Positions 29,589 through 38,291 of a stretch of 64,000 nt of DNA are shown in pieces. The position numbers were made by a program, and so were the translations under genes. Source of the DNA: JAHIKV01 sp963733145 (lineage in GTDB: Bacteria > Planctomycetota > Planctomycetia > Pirellulales > Thermoguttaceae); NCBI GenBank assembly GCA_963733145.1, contig CAVTCJ010000013.1, positions 558,001 through 622,000 of the forward strand, read 5' to 3'. A model generated the notes under the pieces. The model was not told where the DNA came from and searched no databases. It was given only the letters and a program-made list of their open reading frames with translations. The number at the start of each line of letters is the position of its first letter. Positions within the stretch are counted from its first letter, which is position 1.

Positions 29589-29927
29589 CTAGCGGCTCAC
29601 TGCCCGTTCTCGCGCTTCCCACTGTTTTTGCATCGACATTCCCATCGCCTCCTCAGCCTCGGGGATTCGGCCGGCGCGCTGGCAGATCAGGCTCATCGCC
29701 ATGAAGCTGAACGGATCGTCCGGCTCCAGCTCGCAGACCTTGCGGCCGTGCTCGACGGCCTCGTCGTGCCGATTCTGCTTGCTGTGGAAGGCGCTCAAAG
29801 CGGCGTGGGCCAGGGCATAATCGGGATTCTCGGCGACCAATTCCTCCAGCTTGCCGACCGCTTCCTCCACTTTTCCCTCTTGCTGCAAAGCGATGGCCTC
29901 GTTATACAGTTGATCGACGGTCGGCAT
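29589..29927 (-). CDS. Small TPR protein
   Basis: The product is 112 residues, starting at ATG 29927. Tetratricopeptide helices are visible: LYNEAIALQQEGKVEEAVGK, ALAHAALSAFHSKQNRHDEA and PFSFMAMSLICQRAGRIPEA. Three repeats make a scaffold for protein contacts; there is no signal peptide. The partner is unknown. A longer in-frame start at 30206 would translate repeat DNA and is rejected. Confidence 0.8.
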   Translation of the reverse strand: MPTVDQLYNEAIALQQEGKVEEAVGKLEELVAENPDYALAHAALSAFHSKQNRHDEAVEHGRKVCELEPDDPFSFMAMSLICQRAGRIPEAEEAMGMSMQKQWEARERAVSR

Positions 29928-29989
29928 GGAAAAACTCCCTGACTGGGTGACAACTTCGCAAAGTCTCAGTTTAGCGAAAGAGGTCGGCG

Positions 29990-30258
29990 GAAGAAAGGAG
30001 GAGGGAAGAGCGAAGAGAGAAGAGAGAGGAGCGGAAAGGCAACCGCACTCAGGGCGTTCGTCATTCTGCGCGAAACGAAGAATCTCGGCTGAGCTGCGAG
30101 CCCATAAGAGATTCTTCGCTACGCTCAGAATGACGGGTTTTCCCGTCCTGTGAATGGTTACCTGGGAAGAAATAAGGATTCTCCCGATAATCCCGGGCCG
30201 GATCAAACTCGTGCTTCCCTATTCCCCCGTCGCTCTTCCCTCCTCTCCCCACTTTATT
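29990..30258. repeat. Nested repeats upstream of lpxA
   Basis: The outer arms are GGAGGAGGGAAGAGCGAAGA (about 29997) and TCGCTCTTCCCTCCTCTCC (to about 30249). Between them is CATTCTGCGCGAAACGAAGA ... TCTTCGCTACGCTCAGAATG (30061-30132), a family that also occurs at 35437-35518. From 30259 to 30538 there is a further GGGGACCGTCCC pair but no gene. Confidence 0.75.
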
Positions 30259-30538
30259 GATTCCAGGTTCTCTGGCACGCCCGGCATCGCCCCACAAAGC
30301 CCATCCCTGGTGGGGTTTAAGCTGGCAAGGCCGGGAAAGCCGTTATAGTCCGCGGAACCGGCTTAACGCGCCGCTTCCGAGCAACCGATAGACTCAAACA
30401 GAAAGCGTCTGTTGAATGCAATCCCTGTCGCGGAGCGTTACTGGGGACCGTCCCAGATTCGATGACACGGAATTTGGGGCGGTCCCCTCGATGGATTCGC
30501 CGGTTGACGCGACACACACCTTCCACGAGGAGCCATCC

Positions 30539-31387
30539 GTGAGCATACACCCCTCGGCCGTCGTCAGCCCTTCGGCCCAAATTGGCCCGGACGTGAGCAT
30601 CGGTCCTTTTTGCGTCGTCGAAGCGGGGACTTCGCTCGGCTCGGGCTGTATCCTCGAAGGCCGCGCGGTCGTGAAGGAAGGAACCACTCTCGGCGCGAAC
30701 AACCACGTCTTCGAGGGGGCCGTCCTCGGCGGAATGCCGCAACACGTCCACGTTCCCGAACAGCCGGGGCGGGTGGTCATCGGAAACCGAAACACCATCC
30801 GCGAAAATGCCACCATCCATCGCGCCCTGGTCGCCGAACACTCCACCACCGTCGGCGACGACTGCCTGCTGATGGTCGGCGCACACGTCGCCCACGATTG
30901 CGTCCTGGGCAACCACGTGATTATGACCAACAACTCGATGCTCGCCGGACACGTCCGCGTGGACGACCGGGCCTACATCTCCGGCGCGGCGGGCGTACAC
31001 CAGTTCTGCCGCGTCGGCACGCTGGCGATGGTCGGCGGCCAGGCCCATCTGGTCAAGGACGTCCCCCCTTACGTCACCGTCGATGGCATGAGCAGCCTGG
31101 TCGTGGGCCTGAACAAGATCGGGCTCCGCCGCGCCGGCTACGATCAGGCCGCCATCCGGGAACTGATGGCCGCCTATCGAATCATCTATCGCAGCGGGTT
31201 GATTTGGGACGAAATCATCGAGCAACTCCGCGTCCGCTTTCCCAGCGGTCCGGCCTCGCTGTTTCACGAGTTCCTCTCGACCACCGCCCGGGGCATCGTC
31301 GCCGAGCGTCGCGCCCCGCCCGGCGCCACCATCAAATTCCGCGACGCCGTCGAGGAAGAGCCGTCCGTGCGGGTCAAGTTCGGCTAG
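30539..31387 (+). CDS. lpxA: Acyl-ACP:UDP-N-acetylglucosamine O-acyltransferase
   Basis: Left-handed beta-helix enzyme for the first step of lipid A synthesis. Hexapeptide repeats run from IHPSAVVSPSAQIGPDVSIG to about residue 190. The catalytic His lies in GAHVAHDCVLGNHVIM, and the C-terminal helical domain follows (GLNKIGLRRAGYDQAAIREL). GTG at 30539 is preferred because GAGGAG precedes it by six bases and the family normally starts xSIHPTA; upstream in-frame ATGs would add repeat-derived residues. The product is 282 residues. It implies an LPS-type outer membrane. Confidence 0.93.
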   Translation: MSIHPSAVVSPSAQIGPDVSIGPFCVVEAGTSLGSGCILEGRAVVKEGTTLGANNHVFEGAVLGGMPQHVHVPEQPGRVVIGNRNTIRENATIHRALVAEHSTTVGDDCLLMVGAHVAHDCVLGNHVIMTNNSMLAGHVRVDDRAYISGAAGVHQFCRVGTLAMVGGQAHLVKDVPPYVTVDGMSSLVVGLNKIGLRRAGYDQAAIRELMAAYRIIYRSGLIWDEIIEQLRVRFPSGPASLFHEFLSTTARGIVAERRAPPGATIKFRDAVEEEPSVRVKFG

Positions 31388-31461
31388 GGCCGGCATTTCC
31401 CACCAGAGTGTGCCACTACACGGCTTGTCGGGGAATTGGTCCGGCATCGTTCACTCTTCAC

Positions 31462-31548
31462 CATTTGGCCCCCGGTGAATACACCGGGGGCACGGCCTGG
31501 GATTATCTGCCGCTCCGCACACCGTTTTATTCACGGCATGCCTAATGG
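31462..31548. repeat. Family C inverted repeat
   Basis: CATTTGGCCCCCGGTGAATA at the left and TTATTCACGGCATGCCTAATGG at the right. It is the partner of the 13264 copy and lies between lpxA and the PfpI-like gene. Confidence 0.75.
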
Positions 31549-31600
31549 TATAATTCCCGGACACCCCCAAATAACACTCAGCGACAGAAAGTATTTCGCA

Positions 31601-32188
31601 ATGTCATCCAAACGCATCCTGATGCTGGTCGGCGACTACGTCGAGGACTACGAGGCGATGGCGCCGTTTCAGATGTTGACGATGGTCGGACACCGCGTCG
31701 ACGCCGTCTGCCCGCATAAACGGGCGGGCAACAGCGTGCGGACCGCCGTGCACGATTTCGACGGGGCGCAGACCTACAGCGAAAAGCCGGGCCACAACTT
31801 CACGCTGAACGCCGACTTCGACGCCGTCAATCCGGCCGACTACGACGCCCTGGTCATACCCGGCGGCCGCTCGCCGGAATATCTGCGGCTCGACGATCGC
31901 GTGCTGCAAATCGTGCGGCACTTCGCCGCGGCCAACAAGCCGATCGCCGCGGTCTGCCACGGCCTGCAAATCCTGCGTGCGGCGGGCGTCGTCGAGGGGA
32001 GATGCTGCACCGCCTATCCGGCCGAGAAGCCCGACCTGCTCCGCGCGGGCGGACACTGGATCGAGCCGAGCGATGGTCTGGACAACGCCGTGGTCGATGG
32101 AAACATCGTCACCGCGCCGGCCTGGCCCGCCCATCCTGAATGGATGCGGAAGTTTCTCGACGTGCTGGGGACGAAAATCGAGCCGTGA
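31601..32188 (+). CDS. DJ-1/PfpI family protein
   Basis: The product is 195 residues. The nucleophile elbow AVCHGLQIL carries Cys followed by His, and the conserved Glu sits in VGDYVEDYEAM, as in PfpI/YhbO proteases and deglycases. DYDALVIPGGRSPEYLRLD is the usual substrate-side loop. It probably acts on glycated or damaged proteins or carbonyl compounds; protease activity is not certain in this family. It starts at the ATG after GCGACAGAAAG; the Shine-Dalgarno is weak. Confidence 0.9.
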   Translation: MSSKRILMLVGDYVEDYEAMAPFQMLTMVGHRVDAVCPHKRAGNSVRTAVHDFDGAQTYSEKPGHNFTLNADFDAVNPADYDALVIPGGRSPEYLRLDDRVLQIVRHFAAANKPIAAVCHGLQILRAAGVVEGRCCTAYPAEKPDLLRAGGHWIEPSDGLDNAVVDGNIVTAPAWPAHPEWMRKFLDVLGTKIEP

Positions 32189-32202
32189 GGCGGCGTCGAA
32201 AG

Positions 32203-32281
32203 CAGGGTGGGACAAGCGCAGCGCGGTCCCACCAATAGCGGCGACAATATGGTGGGACCGCGCTGCGCTTGTCCCACCCTA
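32203..32281. repeat. Family A inverted repeat
   Basis: CAGGGTGGGACAAGCGCAGCG at the left and CGCTGCGCTTGTCCCACCCTA at the right. It fills the short gap between the PfpI-like gene and glgB. Confidence 0.88.
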
Positions 32282-32286
32282 CCGGC

Positions 32287-34500
32287 TTATCGCCGCGGTT
32301 TGAAGACCACCGTGGCCAGCGGCGGGAAGGTAATCGAGATCGAGGCCGGACGGCCGTGGCTCGACCAGCCGTCGGCCATCACCCCCGGACCGTTGCCCAG
32401 GTTGCTGCCCGAGTAGAACATCGAGTCGCTGTTGAAGACCTCTTCGTACCAGCACTGCTCGGGCACGCCCAGCCGATAGCCGACCCGCGGCACCGGCGTG
32501 AAATTGCAGGCGACAACGAGGAAGTCGCTCGGGTCTTTCGCGCGGCGGATGAAGCTCAGCGTGCTGTTGTCGTGGTCGTGGCAGTCGATCCACTCGAAGC
32601 CGTGGTAGTCAAAATCGACCTGGTGCAGGGCCTTCTCGCGGCGGTAGAGATGGTTCAGGTCGGCCACGCACTTCAGCAGCCCGCGGTGCGTGCCCCACTG
32701 CAAGAGGTGCCATTGCAGGCTGCTGTCGAAGTCCCACTCGTTCCACTGGCCGAAGTCGTCGCCCATGAACAGCAGCTTCTTGCCCGGATGGGTCCACATA
32801 TAACTGTACAGCAGCCGCAGGTTGGCGAACTTCTGCCACAGGTCGCCGGGCACCTGGTCCAGCAGCGAGCCCTTGCAGTGGACCACCTCGTCGTGCGACA
32901 TGGGCAGCACGAAGTTCTCGTGGAAGGCGTAAATCAGGCTGAAAGTCAGCTCGTCGTGGTGATACTTGCGGTGGATCGGGTCCTCGTGGATGTAGCCGCG
33001 GGTGTCGTTCATCCAGCCCATGTTCCACTTCAGGCTGAAGCCCAATCCGCCGAGATACGTGGGCCGCGAGACGCCCGGCCAGGCGGTCGATTCCTCGGCG
33101 ATGGTCAGGATGCCGGGGTGCTGGCCGTGGGCCTGTTCGTTCAACTCCTTGATGAAGGAGATGGCGGCGAGGTTTTCCCGCCCGCCGTACTCGTTGGGCA
33201 GCCAATCGTCCTCCTTGCGGCTGTAGTCGAGATAGAGCATCGAGGCCACGGCGTCGACGCGGATGCCGTCGACGTGGTACTTGTCCATCCAGAACAGGGC
33301 GTTGGAGGTCAGGTAGTTGTGGACCTCATTCCGGCCGTAGTTGAAGATGTTTGTGCCCCAGTCGCGGTGTTCGCCGCGGCGGGGATCGGCGTGCTCGTAG
33401 AGGGCCGTGCCGTCGAACTGCCGCAGGCCGTGGCCGTCGCGAGGGAAATGGGCGGGCACCCAGTCCAAAATCACCCCGATCCCCTGCTGGTGCAGCACGT
33501 CGACAAAATACATGAAGTCCTGCGGCGCGCCGTAGCGGCTGGTAACCGCGTAATAGCCCACCGCCTGATAACCCCAGCTTGCCGACAGCGGGTGCTCGCA
33601 GATCGGCAGCAACTCGACGTGCGTGTAGCCCATCTCCGTGCAATACTCGGCCAGTTGATGGGCCAAGTCGCGGTAGGAGAGCCAGCGCGTGGAGTCGTCG
33701 CCCGGCCGCTTCCAGCTCCCCAGATGGACTTCGTAGAACGAAAGCGGCTGCTCGAGCCAGTTGGTCTGCGGCCGCCGGGCCATCCACTCGGCGTCGTTCC
33801 AATGGTAGCGGCTCAGGTCGGCGACCTTCGAGGCCGTCAGCGGCGGCACCTCGGCGGCGAACCCGAAGGGGTCCGACTTCTCGAACGTCCAGTCGTTGTG
33901 GCGGACCTGGAACTTGTAGAGCGTCCCCTCACCCAACTTTGGCACGAACAACTCCCAATAGCCGCTGGGGACGTGCTTCCGCATCGGATGCCGGCGGCCG
34001 TCCCAGTTGTTGAAATCGCCGATAACGCTCAGGCCGGTGGCGTTCGGGGCCCAGACGGCGAAGTTCACCCCCTCGACCCCGTCGATGGTCCGCAACTGCG
34101 CCCCGAGCCGATTGTAGCACTGCCAGTGCCGCCCCTCGTTCAACAGGTAGCGGTCGAAGTCGGTCAGCAGGTACGGAAAGGAGTAGGGGTCGTGCATGGT
34201 TATCGTCTTTCGCCCGCCGTCCTCAGCCACCCGCAGCAGGTATCGCCCCGCGTCTCCGTTCGCGGGCGGACAAATCGCCTCGAACAGGCCGGCCGGATGA
34301 ATCCGCCGCATGGGAAGCGACCGATTCTCGTGCGCCGGATCGACCACCCAGGCCTGGGTCGAGTGCGGCAGGTACGCCCGGACCGCCAAGGCCCTCTGCC
34401 CGGCGTGGTTGACTTCGTGGGGACCGAGCAACTCGAATGGGTTTTCATGTCGGCCTTCGACCAGCCGGCCGATGGTTTCCAAAGACACCGTCGTTTGCAC
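32287..34500 (-). CDS. glgB: 1,4-alpha-glucan branching enzyme
   Basis: GH13 branching enzyme of 737 residues, forming alpha-1,6 branches in glycogen. It has two N-terminal beta domains (NPFELLGPHEV and the CBM48 part NFAVWAPNATGLSVIGDFN). The barrel carries the nucleophile motif DGIRVDAVASML (about 413), the acid TIAEEST (about 466) and LPMSHDEVVH (about 535). The length and the extra N-terminal domain match GlgB of the E. coli type. With glgX and the phosphohexomutase it supports glycogen storage. The window has no glgA or glgC. Confidence 0.96.
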   Translation of the reverse strand: MQTTVSLETIGRLVEGRHENPFELLGPHEVNHAGQRALAVRAYLPHSTQAWVVDPAHENRSLPMRRIHPAGLFEAICPPANGDAGRYLLRVAEDGGRKTITMHDPYSFPYLLTDFDRYLLNEGRHWQCYNRLGAQLRTIDGVEGVNFAVWAPNATGLSVIGDFNNWDGRRHPMRKHVPSGYWELFVPKLGEGTLYKFQVRHNDWTFEKSDPFGFAAEVPPLTASKVADLSRYHWNDAEWMARRPQTNWLEQPLSFYEVHLGSWKRPGDDSTRWLSYRDLAHQLAEYCTEMGYTHVELLPICEHPLSASWGYQAVGYYAVTSRYGAPQDFMYFVDVLHQQGIGVILDWVPAHFPRDGHGLRQFDGTALYEHADPRRGEHRDWGTNIFNYGRNEVHNYLTSNALFWMDKYHVDGIRVDAVASMLYLDYSRKEDDWLPNEYGGRENLAAISFIKELNEQAHGQHPGILTIAEESTAWPGVSRPTYLGGLGFSLKWNMGWMNDTRGYIHEDPIHRKYHHDELTFSLIYAFHENFVLPMSHDEVVHCKGSLLDQVPGDLWQKFANLRLLYSYMWTHPGKKLLFMGDDFGQWNEWDFDSSLQWHLLQWGTHRGLLKCVADLNHLYRREKALHQVDFDYHGFEWIDCHDHDNSTLSFIRRAKDPSDFLVVACNFTPVPRVGYRLGVPEQCWYEEVFNSDSMFYSGSNLGNGPGVMADGWSSHGRPASISITFPPLATVVFKPRR

Positions 34501-34539
34501 ACAAACCTCCTTGTGAACACGCTCTCCCGGGCTGGACGT

Positions 34540-35160
34540 TTATCCGGCGTGCTTGCAGGTTGTAAAAATGGCGTCGCGGCCGTTCCTTACCCGGCGTGCC
34601 AGCACGCCGGCTCGGCGGAACCAATGCGAAATCATCGTTACCCCGCCCTTACGCCAAGCGTCCAACCGGGTATGACATTTTACCCAAACGATCTCTTTTA
34701 ATCCACCTAACCGGCCTTTGGCAGTCTTCTGCAAGTCCCAATGCGGCCCGTTCAACAGACCGTGCTCGGCGTCAAATCGCCGCCGCCGGCAGTCCACCTG
34801 ATGGATTTGCAGCAGCCGATCCATCCGTTGCCAGAGGTCGGTGTCGCGGACGGGGGTCATTTGCCCGAAACACTCCCACCGCCAATCGTCTTCCTTCCAT
34901 TCCGCCACACCATACATAATCCCCTGCTCGACGTAGCGGCAGCAGCCCAACAGCGTCACCCGCGACGGCTGGTCTAGTGATTCCAGCGCCCGGACTACGG
35001 TCAGCAGTTCGAGCCGCTCGCCCCGGGTGTCCGGCTCGACGTCGGAAACATCAATGCCGTCGGAACCGTCCACCGGCTGCAACACGAACCGCCACCGGCC
35101 GGGGCTTTCAGTCCGGTACGCCTCGGGCATCAGCAAGTAATAGGGCGTTTGACCATTCAT
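34540..35160 (-). CDS. RNase H-like fold protein lacking catalytic Asp residues
   Basis: The product is 206 residues from ATG 35160. The middle matches RNase HI: ERLELLTVVRALESLDQPSR, then VTLLGCCRYVEQGI, then DLWQRMDRLLQIHQVDCRRR. RNase HI uses Asp-Glu-Asp-Asp; here the Glu of RLEL is kept. The TDS motif has become GCC, and the first DG.C motif is absent (YYLLMPEAY). So it is predicted to be inactive as a nuclease but may still bind nucleic acid. The last about 25 residues (RRAGVLARRVRNGRDAIFTT) come from a repeat and may not be native. Confidence 0.65.
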   Translation of the reverse strand: MNGQTPYYLLMPEAYRTESPGRWRFVLQPVDGSDGIDVSDVEPDTRGERLELLTVVRALESLDQPSRVTLLGCCRYVEQGIMYGVAEWKEDDWRWECFGQMTPVRDTDLWQRMDRLLQIHQVDCRRRRFDAEHGLLNGPHWDLQKTAKGRLGGLKEIVWVKCHTRLDAWRKGGVTMISHWFRRAGVLARRVRNGRDAIFTTCKHAG

Positions 35161-35425
35161 CGGGGGTTTTGGCGTCGATACTATGGAGAACTTAGGCAAG
35201 ACGGCGAAATCAGAAAATATGTTACGACAGCACCGTGCCTCCTTGGGGTGAGCCAATGGCTTTGTTGATGCCGCCAACGTTTATCCAGTTATGAAACAAT
35301 ACCGAAACGGCTCATTTTTGCTTATCGGCACTAACAACGCAGTTTCTCTAGTTTATCACGGCCGGGTTTTCAGCCCGGTTGCCCAAGAGAATGGGAATGG
35401 ACCTTCAAGATTGCGGCAGCGATAG
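35161..35425. other. Spacer without a recognisable gene
   Basis: This is the leader of the RNase H-like gene and sequence 3' of glcF. It is richer in A/T than its surroundings, and I see no convincing RNA or protein gene. Confidence 0.4.
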
Positions 35426-35548
35426 CCCGGATTATTCATAAACGTCATCCTGAGTCGCAGCGAAGGATCTCCGATGCGCCGCAAACAGCCCAGATTCTTC
35501 GCTGCGCTCAGAATGACAATGTTCCTTCGTGTTTATGAATAATCCGGG
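35426..35548. repeat. Inverted repeat overlapping the 3' end of glcF
   Basis: CCCGGATTATTCATAAAC (35426) and GTTTATGAATAATCCGGG (to 35548) are perfect arms. Inside is the GTCATCCTGAGTCGCAGCGAAGG ... TCTTCGCTGCGCTCAGAATGAC hairpin also seen at 30061-30132. Confidence 0.9.
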
Positions 35549-36881
35549 ATAGCGACTCGCCCCGGTAGCTCAGGTCCAGCAAATCCATCGGGTGCATGAC
35601 CAGCAGCGGCAGCTTGCGGCGGCGGACCTCGCGCTGTATCTGGAGCAGACAGCCGGCGTTCGAGGCCAGCACGATCCGTGCGCCCGTGCTGATGATGTTC
35701 TCGATTTTCCGGGCCGCCAGCCGGTCGGACATTTCGGCTTCCTGGAGATTGTAGGTGCCGGCCGAGCCGCAGCAGATGCCCGACTCGGGCAATTCCCGCA
35801 ATTCCAGGCCGGGGATCGACGCCAACAGCCGCCGCGGCGCGGATGTAATCCCCTGGGCGTGGGCCAGATGGCAGGCGTCGTGATACGTGGCCGTGGCCTC
35901 GATCCGGCCGGTGGGCGGAATCAGCCCCAGTTCGTCGATGAACTCATTGATGTCCTTCACCTTGGCGGCGAACTTCGCCCGGTGCGGTTGCAGGCCGTCG
36001 CGCCAATGCAGGCCGTACTCCTTCATCATCGCCCCGCAGCCGGCATGGTTGACCACAATCGCGTCGTAGCGGTCCAACTCGAAGGCCACGAGGTTGGCGT
36101 CGGCCAGGCGTCGGGCGCCGCGGGAGTCGCCGGCGTGGAAGTTGATCGCCCCGCAGCAGCCCTGCTCGGGCGGAACGAAAACGTCGCAGCCGTTGTGCTG
36201 CAAGACCCGGGCGGTGGCCCAATGCGTTTGGCGGAACATGACGTCGGCCACGCAGCCGACGAAGAAGGCCACCCGCGCCCGCTTTCGCCCCACGGCCGGC
36301 AGAAACCGCGGCAGTTTCGGCCCCGCTTTCCCCGGCGGCGGCAGCAGCGGGACCATCCGCCCCAGCCGGCCGGGGATCAGGCCCAACATCCCCATCCGCT
36401 CGGCCAGATCGAACAGGCCGGTCCGCTGCATAAGATGCACGGGCAGGAGCAGCTTGCGCATCCGGTCGGCGTAAGGAAACAGCCGCAAGAGGATCAGTTC
36501 GCGGAACAGATCGAAGCGTTTCTCCGGCCGCCGGTCCGCTTCCTGCACCGCCAGGCGGAACGGCTCGATCAGCCGGCCGTACTGCACGCCGGAGGGGCAC
36601 GCCGTCTCGCACGCCCGGCAGTCGAGGCATAACTCCAGGTGCCGGCGCATCCGCGCGGTCAGCCCGGAGCGGCCCTCGGCCACCATCCGAATCAACTGAA
36701 TGCGGCCGCGGGGCCCGTCGTTCTCGTCGCCCAATTCGGTGAACGTCGGGCAAGTCGACGTACACAGGCCGCAATGCACGCAACGCAGGAACACCTCGGG
36801 ATCGATCCGCGCGGCGAACTGGCCGTTCCCGACCGGTTCGACGGCGTTCGATGTTCGGCGTTCGGGGGCGTTGCTTTGCAT
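35508..36881 (-). CDS. glcF: Glycolate oxidase iron-sulfur subunit
   Basis: The product is 457 residues. Two 4Fe-4S motifs sit at the N-terminus (CVHCGLCTSTCPT and CLDCRACETACPSG), followed by two CCG domains with GCGAMM, EQGCCGAINFHAG and SGICCGSAGTYN. This is the electron-transfer subunit of the membrane-associated GlcDEF complex that oxidises glycolate to glyoxylate. It starts one base after glcE ends, so it is in the same operon. Its last about 14 residues (SLSRIIHKHEGTLSF) and its stop are supplied by the repeat at 35426-35548. Confidence 0.93.
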   Translation of the reverse strand: MQSNAPERRTSNAVEPVGNGQFAARIDPEVFLRCVHCGLCTSTCPTFTELGDENDGPRGRIQLIRMVAEGRSGLTARMRRHLELCLDCRACETACPSGVQYGRLIEPFRLAVQEADRRPEKRFDLFRELILLRLFPYADRMRKLLLPVHLMQRTGLFDLAERMGMLGLIPGRLGRMVPLLPPPGKAGPKLPRFLPAVGRKRARVAFFVGCVADVMFRQTHWATARVLQHNGCDVFVPPEQGCCGAINFHAGDSRGARRLADANLVAFELDRYDAIVVNHAGCGAMMKEYGLHWRDGLQPHRAKFAAKVKDINEFIDELGLIPPTGRIEATATYHDACHLAHAQGITSAPRRLLASIPGLELRELPESGICCGSAGTYNLQEAEMSDRLAARKIENIISTGARIVLASNAGCLLQIQREVRRRKLPLLVMHPMDLLDLSYRGESLSRIIHKHEGTLSF

Positions 36882-36882
36882 G

Positions 36883-38004
36883 TCACGGATTGAGGATATT
36901 CTTCGGATCGAACCGTTCCTTTATCGCCCGCATCAGACGAATCTCCGGTCGGAGCGGCAACTCAACTTCCCTCTTCTCTCTTCCCTCTTCTCCCTTCCCT
37001 CTTCTCCCATTTCGACACACGCGTACAATCCCGTTCCCCGCGTGGGCTTGAATGGCGCAATCCGGCTCGGCCTTTAACAGATCGACGATCGCGCCCACCG
37101 TTTCGCCGGGCAGCACGGCAATCCGCTCGTCCTCTGGGAACTCGGCCATCCGACGCCAGAGCATGTCGTTGGCCAAGTTGGGCATCAGCACCGGCGAGAT
37201 CATTCCCAGCGACGACCAACAGTCGTTCAACCGTTCCAGCATCCAGGCGACTTCCTCCCTCGCGCCCTCGAAGCCAACGAACAGCCGGGCAACGCTCCCT
37301 TCCGGCATCGGGCCAAATAATGGTTTGTTTTCTTGCTCACGCCCAGCCGACAACTCAACCGCCACCGGCTGGATCGGCAACCGGACCAGCGCGGCCAGCA
37401 ATTCCTCGGCCGACCTGAAATCGCGTACTTCGCAGGCCAGCAGAGCCGCGGCCTCGGGCAGCGGCCGGACCATCAGCGTGGCCTGGGTGATGACGCCTAG
37501 CGTGCCGCGCGAGCCGGCCATCAGGCGGCACATATTGTATCCGGCGGCGTTTTTCACCACCCGCCCGCCGCCGGAAAAGATCGTGCCGGTCCCATCGACC
37601 GCCGTGAAGCCGAGCAGATAGTCGCGGATCGTGCCGTAGGCGTAACGTCGCGGCCCGGCGGCATTCGCGGCGATGGCCCCGCCGACGGTCGCCCGCTCGG
37701 GACGAGGGACGTCGATCGGCAGCCACTGCCGATGGGCCGCCAGCCGTTGGTTCAACTCGGCGATGGTGAGGCCCGCCTCGACGGTGATCGTCATGTCGTC
37801 GGGGGTGTAGTCGATGACCTGGTTCAGCTTTTCCAGCGAGAGCTGAATGCCCGATCTTTCACCTACATCCCTCGCTGTAATTCCGCCTATCGGATAGACG
37901 GCCGTTCCCTCCTCCGCCGCCCGGCGCACAACCTCCGCCACGGCGGCCGCGTCGGCCGGTGCGATGGTTTTTATCTGTAGCTCGTCCGTGGCGGTAGGGT
38001 TCAT
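36883..38004 (-). CDS. glcE: Glycolate oxidase FAD-binding subunit GlcE
   Basis: The product is 373 residues from ATG 38004 (MNPTATDELQIKTIAPAD). It is a short FAD-binding type 4 protein: YPIGGITARDVG, PDDMTITVEAGLTIAELNQR, ATVGGAIAANAAGPRRYAYG and GRVVKNAAGYNMCRLMAGS. It lacks the C-terminal catalytic cap of GlcD, as GlcE does. Near the C-terminus, CRNGRRGKGEEGREKREVEL is an Arg/Glu-rich block encoded by tandem CCCTCTT-type heptamers (36967-37009) in frame, where relatives have ordinary sequence. It sits between a small membrane protein gene and glcF. Confidence 0.9.
   Translation of the reverse strand: MNPTATDELQIKTIAPADAAAVAEVVRRAAEEGTAVYPIGGITARDVGERSGIQLSLEKLNQVIDYTPDDMTITVEAGLTIAELNQRLAAHRQWLPIDVPRPERATVGGAIAANAAGPRRYAYGTIRDYLLGFTAVDGTGTIFSGGGRVVKNAAGYNMCRLMAGSRGTLGVITQATLMVRPLPEAAALLACEVRDFRSAEELLAALVRLPIQPVAVELSAGREQENKPLFGPMPEGSVARLFVGFEGAREEVAWMLERLNDCWSSLGMISPVLMPNLANDMLWRRMAEFPEDERIAVLPGETVGAIVDLLKAEPDCAIQAHAGNGIVRVCRNGRRGKGEEGREKREVELPLRPEIRLMRAIKERFDPKNILNP
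36967..37009. repeat. Heptamer array (CCCTCTT) within glcE
   Basis: There are about six consecutive 7-bp units of the form CCCTCTT/CTCCCTT. Six units make 42 bases, so the reading frame is kept. Confidence 0.7.
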
Positions 38005-38021
38005 GCTTGCCGATTTTGTTG

Positions 38022-38291
38022 CTATCCGATAATAAACGGGGCGAAGACAACTGTTGCCAAAGCAGCAAAGCCGAGGAACAGATATTTCGCCAATTTTGAT
38101 TCGGTAATCCAACGCCATTGACGGCGATGCAGGAAACTGGCCGTTATGGCAAAGAAGAGTGAACCAGCCACGCAGCCGGCCATCACTTCATGGAACCATG
38201 ACTCAATTCCCGGAGCGACGGTGATGAACGACCCACACAGCGATGCCAGGAACAACAATCCGGCCAAATACCAGCAAGTTCCAACGATCAT
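38022..38291 (-). CDS. Small membrane protein in the glycolate oxidase operon
   Basis: The product is 89 residues with three hydrophobic segments: CWYLAGLLFLASLCGSFITV, VMAGCVAGSLFFAITASFL and YLFLGFAALATVVFAPFIIG. Its ATG overlaps the glcD stop (TCATGA), pointing to translational coupling, and glcE follows after 17 bp. No family is recognised. By position it could anchor the otherwise soluble GlcDEF subunits to the membrane; that is inference. Confidence 0.68.
   Translation of the reverse strand: MIVGTCWYLAGLLFLASLCGSFITVAPGIESWFHEVMAGCVAGSLFFAITASFLHRRQWRWITESKLAKYLFLGFAALATVVFAPFIIG

Noticed and set aside
29589..30206. Longer form of the TPR protein
   Set aside because: The added N-terminus is encoded by repeat DNA, and the start at 29927 gives a complete TPR protein.
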